A stretch of DNA of 64,000 bases from Bacillota bacterium. GTDB lineage: Bacteria; Bacillota; Ch66; Ch109. Positions 10,788 to 29,085 of this stretch are shown here, one piece after another. The notes under the pieces are model-generated. The model saw nothing but the letters and a program-made list of their open reading frames with translations. It made no database searches and had not been told where the DNA came from. Position numbers and translations under genes: made by a program. The first letter of the stretch is position 1, and every line of letters starts with the position of its first letter. The stretch is from the NCBI GenBank assembly GCA_013178275.1, contig JABLWZ010000014.1:53201-117200 (forward strand), written 5' to 3'.

Positions 10788-11618
10788 CTACTTCTTCTTG
10801 CGAGGCTTGACGATCAGCTTATCGGAGGCTTTCCGCTTGCGGGTCTTACCGCCGATGGCTACCTTGCCCCAGGGAGTAACCGGAGCCTTGCGGCCGATCG
10901 GAGAACGGCCTTCCCCACCGCCGTGGGGGTGATCCACCGGGTTCATGACCACGCCGCGCACTGTCGGACGTATCCCCCGCCATCGCTTGCGGCCGGCCTT
11001 GCCCTCGGTGACGTTCTCGTGATCCAGGTTGCCTACCTGGCCGATAGTGGCCCGGCAGCTGATGTGCACCAGCCTGACCTCGCCCGAGGGGAGCCTCAGG
11101 TGAGCGTAGTTGCCCTCCTTGGCCATCAGCTGGGTGGCTTCTCCCGCCGAACGGGAGAGCTGCGCCCCCTTGCCTGGCTTCAACTCGATATTGTGGATGT
11201 TGGTACCCAGCGGAATGTTCTTCAGCGGCAGGGCGTTGCCTACCTTGATATCCGCCTGGGGGCCCGACTCGACCGTGTCTCCCACCTTCAGCCCGTGCGG
11301 GGCTATGATGTAGCGTTTCTCGCCGTCCTTGTAGTTGAGGAGGGCGATGTTGGCCGAGCGGTTGGGGTCGTACTCGATGGTAGCGACCTTGGCCGGGATA
11401 CCGTCTTTATCCCGCTTGAAATCGATTATGCGATACTGCCGCTTGTGGCCGCCGCCCTGGTGGCGGACGGTGAGGCGGCCCTGCGCGTTGCGGCCCCCTC
11501 TCGACTTCAGGGGCTGGACCAATGATTTCTCGGGCCGGTCAGTGGTGATTTCCTCAAAGGTAAGCACCGTCATCTGACGTCGGCCGGGAGAAGTCGGTTT
11601 AAACTGCTTGATACCCAA
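10788..11618 (-). CDS. rplB: 50S ribosomal protein L2
   Basis: A 276-residue L2, needed for peptidyl-transferase activity. The active-centre loop [19 protein letters not shown], including the conserved His, is intact. Length and both domains are normal. It follows rplW in the S10 operon. Confidence 0.98.
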   Translation of the reverse strand: MGIKQFKPTSPGRRQMTVLTFEEITTDRPEKSLVQPLKSRGGRNAQGRLTVRHQGGGHKRQYRIIDFKRDKDGIPAKVATIEYDPNRSANIALLNYKDGEKRYIIAPHGLKVGDTVESGPQADIKVGNALPLKNIPLGTNIHNIELKPGKGAQLSRSAGEATQLMAKEGNYAHLRLPSGEVRLVHISCRATIGQVGNLDHENVTEGKAGRKRWRGIRPTVRGVVMNPVDHPHGGGEGRSPIGRKAPVTPWGKVAIGGKTRKRKASDKLIVKPRKKK

Positions 11619-11645
11619 GAGATTTCTCCTCCTTGCGCTTCGATA

Positions 11646-11933
11646 CTACATCCCTTCGAAGATAGCAATTCGTTCCCCCGGGCGTAGGGTTACGATAGCT
11701 TTTTTCTTGGTCGAGGTATATCCCTCGTAGCGGCCTCTCCGCTTATACTTACCTTTTACCAGCATGGTGCGCACTTCCGTGACGTGCACCTTGAACATCT
11801 GCTCCACCGCGTGCCGGATCTCGATCTTGTTGGCGCTGCGGTCGACTATAAAGGTATACTTGTTGTCAGCCAGCAGGTTGGTGCTTTTCTCCGTGACCAC
11901 CGGCTTGATTAAAACCTCCCGCGCATCCCGCAT
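11646..11933 (-). CDS. rplW: 50S ribosomal protein L23
   Basis: A 95-residue L23 ([20 protein letters not shown]), the docking site of trigger factor and SRP at the tunnel exit. Its ATG overlaps the rplD TGA by one base, so the pair is translationally coupled. Confidence 0.97.
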   Translation of the reverse strand: MRDAREVLIKPVVTEKSTNLLADNKYTFIVDRSANKIEIRHAVEQMFKVHVTEVRTMLVKGKYKRRGRYEGYTSTKKKAIVTLRPGERIAIFEGM

Positions 11934-12565
11934 CAGGCCAGCACCTCCTCTACCCGGGCTACCGCCTCGCGGGTGATGACCAGTTTGTCGTGGTTTAAGA
12001 GGTCATATACGTTGATGCCGCCAGCCACGATCGGCTTCACCCCAGGGATGTTGCGCGCGGATTTCTCCACGTTTATCTCCTGCGGGTCGATACCCGCGGT
12101 TACTACCAGAGCCTTGCGGTCGATATTCAGGGCCGCCAGAACCCCGATCATGTCCTTGGTCTTCGGCTGTGACAGGACAAGCTGATCCAGCACGATGATG
12201 TCGCCGGTCTGCACCTTCGAAGAGAGAGCAGATTTCAGGGCCAGACGCCTCACCTTGCGCGGAAGGGTGTAGGCGTAGCTGCGCGGATGAGGGCCAAAGG
12301 CCACTCCACCCTTGCGCCACACGGGAGAACGCTTGCTGCCGGAACGCGCCCGGCCGGTGCCTTTCTGCCGCCAGGGCTTCTTAGTGCTGCCCTGGACCTC
12401 TCCCCGACGCTTGGTGTCGGCGGTGCCCCGCCTCCAACTCGCCATCTGGCATATCACCATATCGTGCAGTACTGCCCGGTTGGGTTCAATACCGAATATC
12501 TCGTCTTTTAATTCAATCTCGCCTACCGTCTCGCCCTTGGCATTGTATACAGCCACTTTAGGCAC
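11933..12565 (-). CDS. rplD: 50S ribosomal protein L4
   Basis: A 210-residue L4 whose basic loop ([20 protein letters not shown]) lines the exit tunnel. The GTG start is supported by AAAGGAGG seven bases upstream; a TTG six codons earlier overlaps that ribosome site. In proteobacteria L4 also regulates the S10 operon; no such leader is claimed here. Confidence 0.97.
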   Translation of the reverse strand: MPKVAVYNAKGETVGEIELKDEIFGIEPNRAVLHDMVICQMASWRRGTADTKRRGEVQGSTKKPWRQKGTGRARSGSKRSPVWRKGGVAFGPHPRSYAYTLPRKVRRLALKSALSSKVQTGDIIVLDQLVLSQPKTKDMIGVLAALNIDRKALVVTAGIDPQEINVEKSARNIPGVKPIVAGGINVYDLLNHDKLVITREAVARVEEVLA

Positions 12566-12596
12566 GGTACTTCCTCCTTTCAACCCCGGGCGGGAA

Positions 12597-13226
12597 CTAA
12601 CTGGATTTAACGGCGCTCCTCACCATAACCAGGCTGCGCCTCGGTCCGGGTACCGCGCCCTTGATCAGCAGCAGGTTGCGCTCCGCGTCTACCCGTACGA
12701 TTTCCAGGTTCAGCACGGTTACCCGCTCCGCGCCCAGGTGACCGGGCAGCTTGCGGCCTTTGAATACCCGGGCCGGGCCTTTGGCGGCCAGCGAGCCGGG
12801 TCGGCGGTGGTACTTGGAACCGTGTTTCATCGGGCCGCGGTGGAATCCGTGGCGCTTGATGCCGCCGGCAAACCCCTTGCCCTTGGAAATACCAGTTACA
12901 TCAACCTTTTCTCCCGAGTTGAATATATTAGCCTTGATTTCCTGACCGATCTGATAATCGTCCGGGCCGTCCAGTTTAAACTCCCGGACGTAACGCAGCG
13001 GCTTGGCGTGCGCCTTCAGAAAGTGTCCCTTGAGGGGTTTGTTGACCAGCTTTTCCCTGATCTCGCCAAACCCGACCTGGATGGCACTGTAGCCGTCCTG
13101 TTCAGGGGTCTTCTTCTGCAGCACTACGCAGGGGCCGGCCTCGATGACGGTAACCGGCACCGCTTCTCCTTTATCCGTAAAAACCTGGGTCATGCCTAAC
13201 TTTCGGCCCAAGATCCCTTTTGACAA
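12597..13226 (-). CDS. rplC: 50S ribosomal protein L3
   Basis: A 209-residue L3 ([20 protein letters not shown]) with the [20 protein letters not shown] loop that approaches the peptidyl-transferase centre. It follows rpsJ by 29 bases. Confidence 0.98.
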   Translation of the reverse strand: MSKGILGRKLGMTQVFTDKGEAVPVTVIEAGPCVVLQKKTPEQDGYSAIQVGFGEIREKLVNKPLKGHFLKAHAKPLRYVREFKLDGPDDYQIGQEIKANIFNSGEKVDVTGISKGKGFAGGIKRHGFHRGPMKHGSKYHRRPGSLAAKGPARVFKGRKLPGHLGAERVTVLNLEIVRVDAERNLLLIKGAVPGPRRSLVMVRSAVKSS

Positions 13227-13255
13227 CTTTCACACCTCCTATTATCCGATCCACC

Positions 13256-13564
13256 CTAGAGCTTGATCTCGATGTCCACGCCCGCGGGTAGATCGAGGCG
13301 CATCAGTGCCTCTACCGTCTTCGGGGTAGGCTCGACGATATCGATCAGACGCTTGTGCGTCCTCATTTCGAACTGCTCGCGTGAATCCTTGTTCACGTGG
13401 GGTGAACGTAAAATAGTGTAAATGTTTTTTTCCGTTGGCAAGGGAATTGGACCCGAAACCGCGGCTCCGGTGCGCTTGGCAGTGTCCACAATCTTTAAGG
13501 CCGACTGGTCAAGCAGGTTGTGGTCGAAAGCCTTTAGCCGGATGCGGATCTTTTCTCTCGTCAT
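13256..13564 (-). CDS. rpsJ: 30S ribosomal protein S10 (NusE)
   Basis: A 102-residue S10 ([20 protein letters not shown]), which also acts as the transcription antitermination factor NusE together with NusB and Nus[21 protein letters not shown] is the conserved loop. It heads the S10 operon but follows tuf by only 76 bases, without a strong terminator that I can see, so str and S10 may be cotranscribed. Confidence 0.97.
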   Translation of the reverse strand: MTREKIRIRLKAFDHNLLDQSALKIVDTAKRTGAAVSGPIPLPTEKNIYTILRSPHVNKDSREQFEMRTHKRLIDIVEPTPKTVEALMRLDLPAGVDIEIKL

Positions 13565-13640
13565 TTAAACAAGTCCCTCCTTGTGCCCCTTCCTTAGCCA
13601 TGTCGATACTGCATTGCTGGATAAGCTGGCACTGGCCATA

Positions 13641-14846
<1,206 letters not shown>

Positions 14847-14903
14847 TTTCTCATCCTTCCTTTCGCATAGAATCAACAGCTTGTTTAATCGCTAAACCAT
14901 TAC

Positions 14904-17003
14904 TCAAAATCCCTGGGCCGCCGGGCTTATCCCGTAGCGGCGAGCAATGATCTTATCCGTGATATGGTTGGGGACCTCTTCATAATGCGAAAACTCCATT
15001 ATGTGCACGGCCCTTCCCTGGGTCAAGGACCTCAAATCTGTCGCATAACCAAACATCTCCGCTAATGGCACCACTCCTCGCACTACTTGAATCCCCCCTT
15101 GGGGTTCGATTCCCTGCACTCTTCCCCGGCGGGCGTTGAGGTCGCCGATCACTTCTCCCAGGAAATCTTCCGGCACAATGACCTCGAGCTTCATAACCGG
15201 TTCCAAGAGGATCGCCTCGCCCTGGGACATGCCGGCCCTGAGAGCCATGGCCCCCGCCATCTTGAAGGCGATCTCGGAAGAATCCACCTCGTGGTAAGTG
15301 CCCTGGTAGAGGGTGGCCCGGATATCCACCACCGGATACCCCGCCAGTACCCCCGCTTCCATGGCCTCCCGGACCCCGGTCTCCACCGGAGGTATAAACT
15401 CCTTGGGGATGGTGCCCGCCACGATGCGGTTAACAAACTCAAACCCTTTGCCCCGCTCCAGCGGCTCCAGTTCCAGCATGACGTGACCGTACTGCCCACG
15501 CCCGCCGGTCTGTTTGATAAACTTGCCCTCGGCATTGACCTTGGCCCGCAGCGACTCCTTGTAAGAGACCTGAGGCTTCCCGATGTCCGCGTTGACCTTG
15601 AACTCGCGCACCAGCCGGTCGGTGATGATCTCCAGGTGCAGCTCGCCCATCCCCTCAATGATGGTCTGCCCGGTTTCGGCGTCCACCGACGACTTGAAGG
15701 TGGGGTCCTCTTCCGACAGCTTGCCCAGTACGGTGCCCAGTTTATCCTGGTCAGCCTTGGTCTTGGGCTCGATCGCCACCGCGATCACGGGCTCGGGAAA
15801 TTCCATCGACTCCAGAAGAATCGGTGCCTGCTCGTCGCAGAGGGTGTCGCCGGTCACCGTGTCCTTAAGACCCACCGCCGCCGCGATGTCTCCAGCCTTG
15901 ACCTCGGGTATCTCCTCCCGGTGGTTGGCGTGCATCTGCAGCAGACGGCTCACGCGTTCCCGCTGTCTGCGGGTAGAATTATAAACATAAGAACCGGTCT
16001 TAAGCACTCCTGAATAGACCCGGAAATAGGTCAGCTTGCCGACATACGGGTCGGTCGCGATCTTAAACGCCAGGGCGGACAGCGGTTCACCCTCGTCGCC
16101 CGCCCGCTCGATCTCGCTGCCGCTTGCCGGCTCGATCCCGTGGACCGCTGGTATGTCGCTCGGGGCGGGGAGGAAATTTACGACCGCGTCGAGCAGCCCC
16201 TGAACCCCCCGATTGCGAAAAGAAGAACCGCACAACACCGGTGTTAGCTTCGCCTTCAGCGTTCCGATCCGGATACCCCGTATGATCTCTTCCGGGGTAA
16301 GGGTTTCCCCGTCCAGGTATTTAAGGGTCAACTCTTCGTCCATCTCGGCCGCCGCTTCCAGCAGCTCTTCCCGGTATTTTGCGGCTGACTCGCGCATATC
16401 CTCGGGTATGTCAGCGGTAATCGGGTTGGTTCCCAGTTCGTCATCCTCAGCGTACAGCACCGCGCAGTTGTTGATCAGGTCGACCATCCCGCGGAAGGTG
16501 TCTTCCTCCCCGATGGGCAGCTGGATCGGCACCGGCCTCGCCCCCAGCCGCTCGCGGATCATGTCCACGCCGCGGAAGAAGTTGGCCCCGATGCGGTCCA
16601 TCTTGTTCATGTATGAAATGCGCGGAATCCCGTAACGGTCGGCCTGCCGCCAGACTGTCTCCGACTGAGGCTGCACCCCGGCAACCGAACAAAATATGGC
16701 AATCGCTCCGTCCAACACACGCAGAGAACGCTCCACTTCCATTGTGAAGTCCACGTGCCCGGGTGTGTCGATAAGGTTAATGCGGTAATCCCGCCAGTAA
16801 CAGGTAGTAGCCGCGGAAGTGATAGTGATTCCCCGCTCCTGTTCCTGGGGCATCCAGTCCATGGTAGCCGAGCCCTGGTCCACTTCACCGATGCGGTGAA
16901 CCCGGCCGGTATAAAACAGGATCCGCTCTGTGGTGGTGGTCTTGCCGGCGTCGATGTGCGCCATTATACCGATGTTGCGGGTATTGGCCAGGTTTTCAGT
17001 CAT
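14904..17003 (-). CDS. fusA: Elongation factor G
   Basis: A 699-residue translocase GTPase. [24 protein letters not shown] and NKMDRIG form the G domain, and domains II to V are complete with [18 protein letters not shown]. It acts with EF-Tu in elongation. The ATG is preceded by AAAGGAGG; a GTG one codon upstream is equally possible. It follows rpsG by 51 bases. Confidence 0.98.
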   Translation of the reverse strand: MTENLANTRNIGIMAHIDAGKTTTTERILFYTGRVHRIGEVDQGSATMDWMPQEQERGITITSAATTCYWRDYRINLIDTPGHVDFTMEVERSLRVLDGAIAIFCSVAGVQPQSETVWRQADRYGIPRISYMNKMDRIGANFFRGVDMIRERLGARPVPIQLPIGEEDTFRGMVDLINNCAVLYAEDDELGTNPITADIPEDMRESAAKYREELLEAAAEMDEELTLKYLDGETLTPEEIIRGIRIGTLKAKLTPVLCGSSFRNRGVQGLLDAVVNFLPAPSDIPAVHGIEPASGSEIERAGDEGEPLSALAFKIATDPYVGKLTYFRVYSGVLKTGSYVYNSTRRQRERVSRLLQMHANHREEIPEVKAGDIAAAVGLKDTVTGDTLCDEQAPILLESMEFPEPVIAVAIEPKTKADQDKLGTVLGKLSEEDPTFKSSVDAETGQTIIEGMGELHLEIITDRLVREFKVNADIGKPQVSYKESLRAKVNAEGKFIKQTGGRGQYGHVMLELEPLERGKGFEFVNRIVAGTIPKEFIPPVETGVREAMEAGVLAGYPVVDIRATLYQGTYHEVDSSEIAFKMAGAMALRAGMSQGEAILLEPVMKLEVIVPEDFLGEVIGDLNARRGRVQGIEPQGGIQVVRGVVPLAEMFGYATDLRSLTQGRAVHIMEFSHYEEVPNHITDKIIARRYGISPAAQGF

Positions 17004-17054
17004 CACTATCTACCTCCTTTCTACCTGTAAATTAACCTTTTTAAGACTGAGTCT

Positions 17055-17543
<489 letters not shown>

Positions 17544-17668
17544 CTATTATTGGCATGCTTTCGCATTTTATTCCGATAGGCCTTAAACCGGTTAGAAACC
17601 GGTCGCGGTTCGTGGTTGTCCCAACCAAATCCCCGGCGACCGTTTATTTGGCAAATCATTGTAAGGTT

Positions 17669-18067
17669 TTACTTCTTCTTCGCGGCGGCAGCGCCCTTCT
17701 TGGGCCGCTTGGCGCCGTACTTCGAACGGGCCTGGCCGCGGTTGGCCACTCCGGAAGAGTCCAGGGTTCCACGGACGATGTGGTAACGGACTCCCGGCAG
17801 GTCCTTGACCCTGCCGCCGCGCACCAGCACCACAGAGTGCTCCTGCAGGTTGTGTCCGATACCGGGGATGTAGGCGGTAACCTCGATCCCGTTGACCAAG
17901 CGCACCCGGGCCACTTTCCTAAGCGCCGAGTTCGGCTTCTTGGGGGTGGTGGTATACACCCTGGTGCACACCCCGCGCTTCTGGGGACTCTCCTTCAGCG
18001 CCGGGGCGGTGGACTTCTGTCGGATTTCTTCCCGTCCCATACGTACCAGTTGGTTAATGGTTGGCAA
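17669..18067 (-). CDS. rpsL: 30S ribosomal protein S12
   Basis: A 132-residue S12, the decoding-accuracy protein. The streptomycin-linked loop [17 protein letters not shown] carries the usual Lys, so no resistance change is visible. The C-terminus is Ala/Lys-rich. The start is a TTG with GGAGG eight bases upstream. Confidence 0.97.
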   Translation of the reverse strand: MPTINQLVRMGREEIRQKSTAPALKESPQKRGVCTRVYTTTPKKPNSALRKVARVRLVNGIEVTAYIPGIGHNLQEHSVVLVRGGRVKDLPGVRYHIVRGTLDSSGVANRGQARSKYGAKRPKKGAAAAKKK

Positions 18068-18097
18068 TCAAAGCACCTCCTTCTCCCACGTCAGATG

Positions 18098-18349
18098 TTA
18101 TTCCTTCAAAACAGCGGCGGAAGCAGAACCCACATCGATGCCGCAGGCCTTGCCCAGTTCAAGCATGGTCTCCACCATCACCACCGGGACCCCCGCGCTT
18201 TCACAAGCCTGGATCAGTCCCCGGGTAACCTGGGGTTCCGCATCTGAGGCGATAAAGACCTCCCGCACTGTTCCTTTTTCAACCGCTTTCAGGGTCTGCT
18301 TGGTGCCGACCGTCCTCTTAGAAGCCGATTTCAGCCTTTCCAAAGGCAC
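18098..18349 (-). CDS. L7Ae/L30e-family ribosomal protein (YbxF-like)
   Basis: An 83-residue protein with the L7Ae RNA-binding fold (KRTVGTKQTLKAVEKGTVRE, then VFIASDAEP). In Firmicutes this family precedes rpsL and binds kink-turn RNA. The GTG start is favoured: it has AGGAGG 11 bases ahead, and a GTG nine codons earlier would coincide with the predicted transcription start. Confidence 0.85.
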   Translation of the reverse strand: MPLERLKSASKRTVGTKQTLKAVEKGTVREVFIASDAEPQVTRGLIQACESAGVPVVMVETMLELGKACGIDVGSASAAVLKE

Positions 18350-18382
18350 CGTCTGAACCCCCTCCTGTTTGCACACTTAAAT

Positions 18383-18412
18383 ATTTTATCATCCGGCTGC
18401 GGGCCGTGTCAA
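18383..18412 (-). promoter_or_regulatory. Sigma-A promoter for the str operon
   Basis: TTGACA (18407-18412) and TAAAAT (18383-18388) are separated by 18 bases on the minus strand. They stand just upstream of the L7Ae gene and after rpoC, so the L7Ae-rpsL-rpsG-fusA-tuf genes can be transcribed independently of rpoBC. Predicted start near 18376. Confidence 0.75.
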
Positions 18413-18454
18413 TTATAATCCTTCGTCTCCCCGCATTTTTATATTATCGGCCGG

Positions 18455-21964
<3,510 letters not shown>

Positions 21965-21982
21965 TGGCTTCCTCCTTACGAC

Positions 21983-25450
<3,468 letters not shown>

Positions 25451-25504
25451 TAACGACCTCACCCCTTACTATAATTAAAAACCACGGCAATACCTACAAC
25501 GTTT

Positions 25505-25536
25505 AAAAGCAAGGCTGAAATAAACCTCGCTTTTAT
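25505..25536 (-). promoter_or_regulatory. Hairpin in the rpoB leader, possible attenuator
   Basis: AAAAGCGAGG and CCTTGCTTTT face each other across a ten-base loop, with one mismatch, within the roughly 210-base rpoB leader. The stem ends in only four U residues, so termination here would be weak. It is symmetric, so strand is not certain. Confidence 0.4.
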
Positions 25537-25662
25537 TTGTTCGAGTTCCTAACTACAAGCACTATTAAAATAGTTTTACCAATTTCACCATTTTAATACA
25601 TTCTATATAACTATTGCAAACCAATACAACTTATAGGTGTCTCCTAGCGATGCCAATTATTT

Positions 25663-25691
25663 ATGATACCAGACGCCCCACCGGTTGTCAA
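25663..25691 (-). promoter_or_regulatory. Sigma-A promoter for rpoB-rpoC
   Basis: TTGACA (25686-25691), a 17-base spacer and TATCAT (25663-25668) make a near-consensus promoter on the minus strand. It separates rpoBC from rplJ-rplL, with which they are often cotranscribed, and leaves a long AT-rich leader. Confidence 0.8.
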
Positions 25692-25753
25692 GAATAATAA
25701 TTGCCCGGCGGGTAAATTCCAGAAACTCACCGGGCGGCTTTTTTTGCCGCCCG
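25692..25753. terminator. Double hairpin, probable bidirectional terminator
   Basis: GCCCGGCGGGT pairs with ACTCACCGGGC (one mismatch) and overlaps a second perfect stem, GGGCGGC-T7-GCCGCCC. Reading right to left, the first stem is followed by AATTATTATTCTT; reading left to right it is followed by GGC and seven T. It lies directly upstream of the rpoB promoter. Confidence 0.55.
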
Positions 25754-25813
25754 GCTGTCCATTCAACCTTCTATAAATGTATACCACCTTCAGAAATCCC
25801 CGTCAACTCGGTG

Positions 25814-26094
25814 CTAAGCCCGGTGCTGGTGGTAGCCCTTCAGCCGGCAGATGATGGAGAAGGCTTCTCCCCGCTTGATGTCGCTGCCCGGCTGGAAGGT
25901 CCGGTCAGGGTAGCCGCTGGCCACACCGCCCGAAACCGCCGCCGGCGGAGTGACGGCGACGTCAGCGCGGTATCCTGTTTTTCGCCAAATCTCGCCGTCA
26001 GCACCCTGGCTCCCGCGCTCACTCCGGTCAGCAGCCCGCTATTATTAATAGAAGCGATTCCTTCGGCGGAGAAGCTGAAGACGTTCCCTGATGT
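25814..26094 (-). pseudogene. Decayed C-terminal remnant of a Big2/SLH surface protein
   Basis: On the minus strand one frame reads FSAEGIASINNSGLLTGVSA followed by GARVLTARFGEK, the ending of a bacterial Ig-like (Big2) domain. After a frameshift near 25960 the next frame reads SGYPDRTFQPGSDIKRGEAF and SIICRL, a recognisable S-layer homology motif, then a TAG stop at 25814. There is no start codon, no ribosome site and no signal peptide. The remains of an exported SLH protein therefore lie between rplL and rpoB. Frame break and motifs are seen in the sequence; the family call is from motif recognition. Confidence 0.65.
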
Positions 26095-26127
26095 TCAAGG
26101 AACAACTCCCGGGAGATTAGATTAAGC

Positions 26128-26166
26128 AAAGCAAAAGCGCCCCGACCGGCGGAGCGCTTTTGCTTT
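26128..26166 (-). terminator. Rho-independent terminator after rplL
   Basis: AAAGCAAAAGCGC pairs with GCGCTTTTGCTTT around a GC-rich loop ten bases beyond the rplL stop. The T-rich side of the stem itself supplies the U-run. It ends the rplJ-rplL unit before the pseudogene and rpoB promoter. Confidence 0.75.
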
Positions 26167-26176
26167 TCCAGGCTGC

Positions 26177-26560
26177 TTACTTGATTTCGGCCTTGGCGCC
26201 GACTTCTTCCAGCTGCTTCTTGACCTTCTCGGCTTCTTCCTTGGGGAGCTTTTCCTTGACCGGCTTGGGCACGCCCTCGACCAGGTCTTTGGATTCCTTG
26301 AGGCCGAGGCCGGTCAGCTGACGGACCACCTTGATCACTTCGACCTTCTTCTCGCCGAAGCTGGTGAGGATAACGTCGAACTCGGTCTGGGCTTCTTCTT
26401 CCACCGGAGCCGCCGCCGCCGCTGCCGGGGCCGCGCCCACCATGGCGACCGGGGCCGCCGCGGATACGCCGAACTCTTCTTCAAAGGCCTTTACCAGTTC
26501 TGACAGTTCCAGAACGGTCATCCCTTTTACGATTTCCAGTACTTCCGAAACCTTACTCAT
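26177..26560 (-). CDS. rplL: 50S ribosomal protein L7/L12
   Basis: A 127-residue stalk protein: helical N-terminal dimerisation domain ([20 protein letters not shown]), Ala-rich hinge ([13 protein letters not shown]) and the C-terminal domain that recruits translation GTPases ([20 protein letters not shown]). It is normally followed by rpoB but is separated from it here by about 730 bases. Confidence 0.98.
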   Translation of the reverse strand: MSKVSEVLEIVKGMTVLELSELVKAFEEEFGVSAAAPVAMVGAAPAAAAAAPVEEEAQTEFDVILTSFGEKKVEVIKVVRQLTGLGLKESKDLVEGVPKPVKEKLPKEEAEKVKKQLEEVGAKAEIK

Positions 26561-26582
26561 TTAGTTAACCTCCTAATTAAAT

Positions 26583-26820
26583 ATTCCTAATGCAGTTCTC
26601 TCGTGTTACCGATCAAGCCTTCTGTCGCTCCAATCTGAGGTTGTTTGATTATCGCCCCAGTGGCTGACAGTACCGCTCATTCCAGCTCTCCTTCGCTTCT
26701 AGCGACACTGGTCTTTTTAATTCCTCAGTGGTCGAGTCCAGCTCAGTCGAGCTTTTAAATAACTTTTTTAGTTACTGCGGTTATCTCATTTTACCTATTA
26801 AGCTTTCTGTCGCTCCAATT
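26583..26820 (+). repeat. Long intergenic repeat, copy A, between rplJ and rplL
   Basis: This copy aligns with 27445-27669 over about 200 bases with scattered differences. The block begins ATTCCTAATGCAGTTCTCTC, carries the shared core at 26610 and a nested inverted repeat (CAGTGGCTGACAGTACCGCT against AGCGACACTGG), then CAGTCGAGCTTTTAAATAAC, and closes with a second partial core at 26797. The two cores are about 187 bases apart, like flanking direct repeats. Confidence 0.75.
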
Positions 26821-26832
26821 TTAGTCGCGATA

Positions 26833-26892
26833 GAATTTGCCGAGGCAAATTCAAGCTTTTCCGACGTCTGACAACTGACTACCGACTACCGA
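26833..26892 (-). repeat. Composite palindrome plus short-repeat block at the end of rplJ
   Basis: The palindrome GAATTTGCC-GA-GGCAAATTC is followed by GTCTGACAACTGACTACCGA and another CTACCGA. The same two parts appear in inverted order at 38707-38754. The block ends one base short of the rplJ stop codon. Confidence 0.65.
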
Positions 26893-26893
26893 A

Positions 26894-27424
26894 TCAGGAC
26901 GCGGCTTCTTCCTTCTGCTTGCGCACCGCGTCGAGCACGTAACCCACCTGACGGATCGGCGCCTGCAGCACGTTGACCCAGCTGGCCAGCGGACCCTGCA
27001 TGGCTCCCAGCACCTGGGCGAGCAGGACTTCACGCGGCGGCAGTTCGGCCAGGGCCTTTACCCCTGCCAGGTCGATCACCTTGCCTTCCACCACGCCGGC
27101 CTTGATTTTTAAATTCTTGTGGGTCTTGGCAAAGTCGGACAACAGCTTGGCCGGGACCACCGGGTCGTCAACCCCGAAAGCCATTGCGGTCGGTCCCACC
27201 AGGTACTCATCGAGCTGGTTAAGTCCCGCCTCCTCCGCGGCCAGGCTGGTCAGGGTGTTTTTTACCACCCGGTATTCCACCTCGGATTTCCGCAGCAGGT
27301 TGCGCAGCTCGTTGGCTTCCGACACCGTCAGTCCCCGGTAGTCAGCCAGGACCGTGGATTTGCTGCCCAACAGCTTTTCCTTCACTTCCTGGACCAGTAC
27401 TTTCTTGTCATCCAGGTTAGACAA
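26894..27424 (-). CDS. rplJ: 50S ribosomal protein L10
   Basis: A 176-residue L10, the base of the L7/L12 stalk. SKSTVLADYRGLTVSEANEL, TAMAFGVDDPVVPAKLLSDF and a helical C-terminus that binds L7/L12 dimers are present. L10 usually represses its own mRNA through a leader; a candidate leader lies upstream, but a long repeat is interposed between it and this start. Confidence 0.97.
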   Translation of the reverse strand: MSNLDDKKVLVQEVKEKLLGSKSTVLADYRGLTVSEANELRNLLRKSEVEYRVVKNTLTSLAAEEAGLNQLDEYLVGPTAMAFGVDDPVVPAKLLSDFAKTHKNLKIKAGVVEGKVIDLAGVKALAELPPREVLLAQVLGAMQGPLASWVNVLQAPIRQVGYVLDAVRKQKEEAAS

Positions 27425-27444
27425 TATAACTTCACCTCCTTCAT

Positions 27445-27669
27445 AATTCCTAATGCAGTTCTCTCGTGTTACCGATCAAGCTTTCTGTCGCTCCAATTAT
27501 GGTCTGGTCCGATTATCTCTTGTGTTGCTGACGGTACCGCTCAGTTTCAGCTCTCCTTCGCTTCTAGCGACACTGGTCTTTTAGTTCCCCAGTGGTCGAG
27601 TTCAGCTCAGTCGAGCTTTTATATAACTTTTTTAGTTACTGCGGTTTTCCCGTGTTACCGATTAAGCTT
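27445..27669 (+). repeat. Long intergenic repeat, copy B, upstream of rplJ
   Basis: Homologous to 26583-26810. It has the same start, the core GATCAAGCTTTCTGTCGCTC, TCCTTCGCTTCTAGCGACAC, CAGCTCAGTCGAGCTTTTAT and a closing GTGTTACCGATTAAGCTT, again about 188 bases after the first core. It lies within the transcribed rplJ leader, between the attenuator hairpin and the ribosome site. Confidence 0.75.
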
Positions 27670-27707
27670 CAAAAATAAATCGAGCTTCTGCTGATTGCAG
27701 AAGCTCG
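27670..27707 (-). terminator. Attenuator-like terminator in the rplJ leader
   Basis: CGAGCTTCTGC pairs perfectly with GCAGAAGCTCG around a five-base loop, and ATTTATTTTTG follows on the minus strand. It is the strongest terminator-like structure in this part of the window and stands between the L10 leader and rplJ. Confidence 0.75.
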
Positions 27708-27825
27708 CAATTTCCTTTAGCCGGCGTTGTCCCGGTTAAGCGGATTGCACCAACCTCGGTAGGCGAACTCGGAGGTTCCTTAAGCGCCGGTGGGCGCACC
27801 TACTGTCTGCAGTCAGCAACGACAT
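27708..27825 (-). ncRNA. Ribosomal protein L10 leader
   Basis: Between rplA and rplJ the minus strand carries AGGTGCGCCCACCGGCGCTT, ACCTCCGAGTTCGCCTACCG, AGGTTGGTGCAATCC and GGGACAACGCCGGC, arranged as nested stems followed by a terminator. The place and general layout match L10 leaders that bind the L10(L12)4 complex and shut off rplJ-rplL. The call rests on position and partial motif match, not a covariance-model score. Confidence 0.65.
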
Positions 27826-27871
27826 ATATAAGTTAGCACAGCGCCAAAACGCTGTCAAGCTTTCGAATTGA

Positions 27872-28570
27872 TTACTTCACGGTCACCTTCAGCGGGTTGA
27901 TCTTGACCCCCGGGCCCATCGAGGAAGATACCGTGATGCTCTTCAGGTACTGCCCCTTGGCGGCGGCCGGCTTGGCCTTGATCAGGGTTTCCAGCAGGGT
28001 CTGGAAGTTTTCCCTCAGCTTTTCGGTGTCAAACGATACCTTGCCGATGGGAGCGTGGATGATACCGGTCTTGTCGACGCGGTACTCGATCTTGCCCGCC
28101 TTGACCTCTTTTACCGCCCGGTCCACGTCGAAGGTAACGGTGCCGGTCTTGGGGTTGGGCATTAGGCCCTTGGGTCCCAGCAGTTTACCGAGTTTACCGA
28201 CCTGGCCCATCATGTCGGGAGTGGCGATAGCCACCTCGAACCCGAACCATCCCCCCTGGATCTGGGCTATGACGTCTTCGGCGCCCACGAAATCGGCGCC
28301 CGCCAGTTCGGCCTCCTTGGCCTTGTCGCCCTTGGCGAAAACCAGTACGCTGCGGGTCCGGCCAGTCCCGTACGGCAGCACCACCGCGCCGCGGATCATC
28401 TGGTCGGCGTGTCGGGGGTCGACCCCCAGCTTCACCGCGACCTCAACCGTCTCGTCAAACTTGGCCTTGGCGACCTGTTTGACCACGCCCAGAGCCTCGG
28501 TCGGCTCGTACAGGTTGTTTACGTCGTATTCCTTCTGGGCGTCCTGATACTTCTTGCCGTGAAACTTCAT
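27872..28570 (-). CDS. rplA: 50S ribosomal protein L1
   Basis: A 232-residue L1, the mobile stalk protein that helps E-site tRNA leave. [20 protein letters not shown] and [20 protein letters not shown] are diagnostic. It follows rplK by 58 bases; a 447-base regulatory and repeat-filled gap lies before rplJ. Confidence 0.98.
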   Translation of the reverse strand: MKFHGKKYQDAQKEYDVNNLYEPTEALGVVKQVAKAKFDETVEVAVKLGVDPRHADQMIRGAVVLPYGTGRTRSVLVFAKGDKAKEAELAGADFVGAEDVIAQIQGGWFGFEVAIATPDMMGQVGKLGKLLGPKGLMPNPKTGTVTFDVDRAVKEVKAGKIEYRVDKTGIIHAPIGKVSFDTEKLRENFQTLLETLIKAKPAAAKGQYLKSITVSSSMGPGVKINPLKVTVK

Positions 28571-28628
28571 TAAAAATACACCTCCAGTGGTAATAGCGGA
28601 GTAAATCCTCCCACTTTAATACTGTTCA

Positions 28629-29057
28629 TTAAGCCTCTACAATTTCGATACCCATGCTGCGCGCGGTCCCCTCGATCATCCGCATGGCTGCTTCGATGTC
28701 CGCCGCGTTGAGGTCCTTCATCTTTGCTTCCGCGATCTCCTTCACCTTCGCCCGGGGAACCTTGCCCACCTTCTTGCGGTTGGGTTCGCCAGACGCGGTT
28801 TCCAGCCCGGCTGCCTTTTTCAGCAGTACGGAAGCGGGCGGGGTCTTCAGAATAAAGGTAAACGAACGGTCTTCATAGATCGTCACCTCGACCGGCACTA
28901 CCATGCCCGCCTGGTTGGAAGTCCGCTCATTGTAGTCCTTGCAGAACTGCATGATGTTGACTCCATGCTGACCCAAGGCCGGTCCAACCGGAGGCGCTGG
29001 GGTTGCTTTCCCCGCGGTGATCTGCAGTTTTACCAGGCCAACCACCTTCTTGGCCAC
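28629..29057 (-). CDS. rplK: 50S ribosomal protein L11
   Basis: A 142-residue L11 of the GTPase-associated centre, needed for RelA response and thiostrepton binding. [20 protein letters not shown] and [20 protein letters not shown] are canonical. It follows nusG by 28 bases. Confidence 0.98.
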   Translation of the reverse strand: MAKKVVGLVKLQITAGKATPAPPVGPALGQHGVNIMQFCKDYNERTSNQAGMVVPVEVTIYEDRSFTFILKTPPASVLLKKAAGLETASGEPNRKKVGKVPRAKVKEIAEAKMKDLNAADIEAAMRMIEGTARSMGIEIVEA

Positions 29058-29085
29058 TCTTTAACACCTCCTTGTCGTAATCCAG

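Noticed and set aside
25840..26022. 60-codon minus-strand frame as a real small gene
   Set aside because: Its first part is the Big2 frame and its end is out of frame with the SLH part; it is better explained as a piece of a decayed gene.
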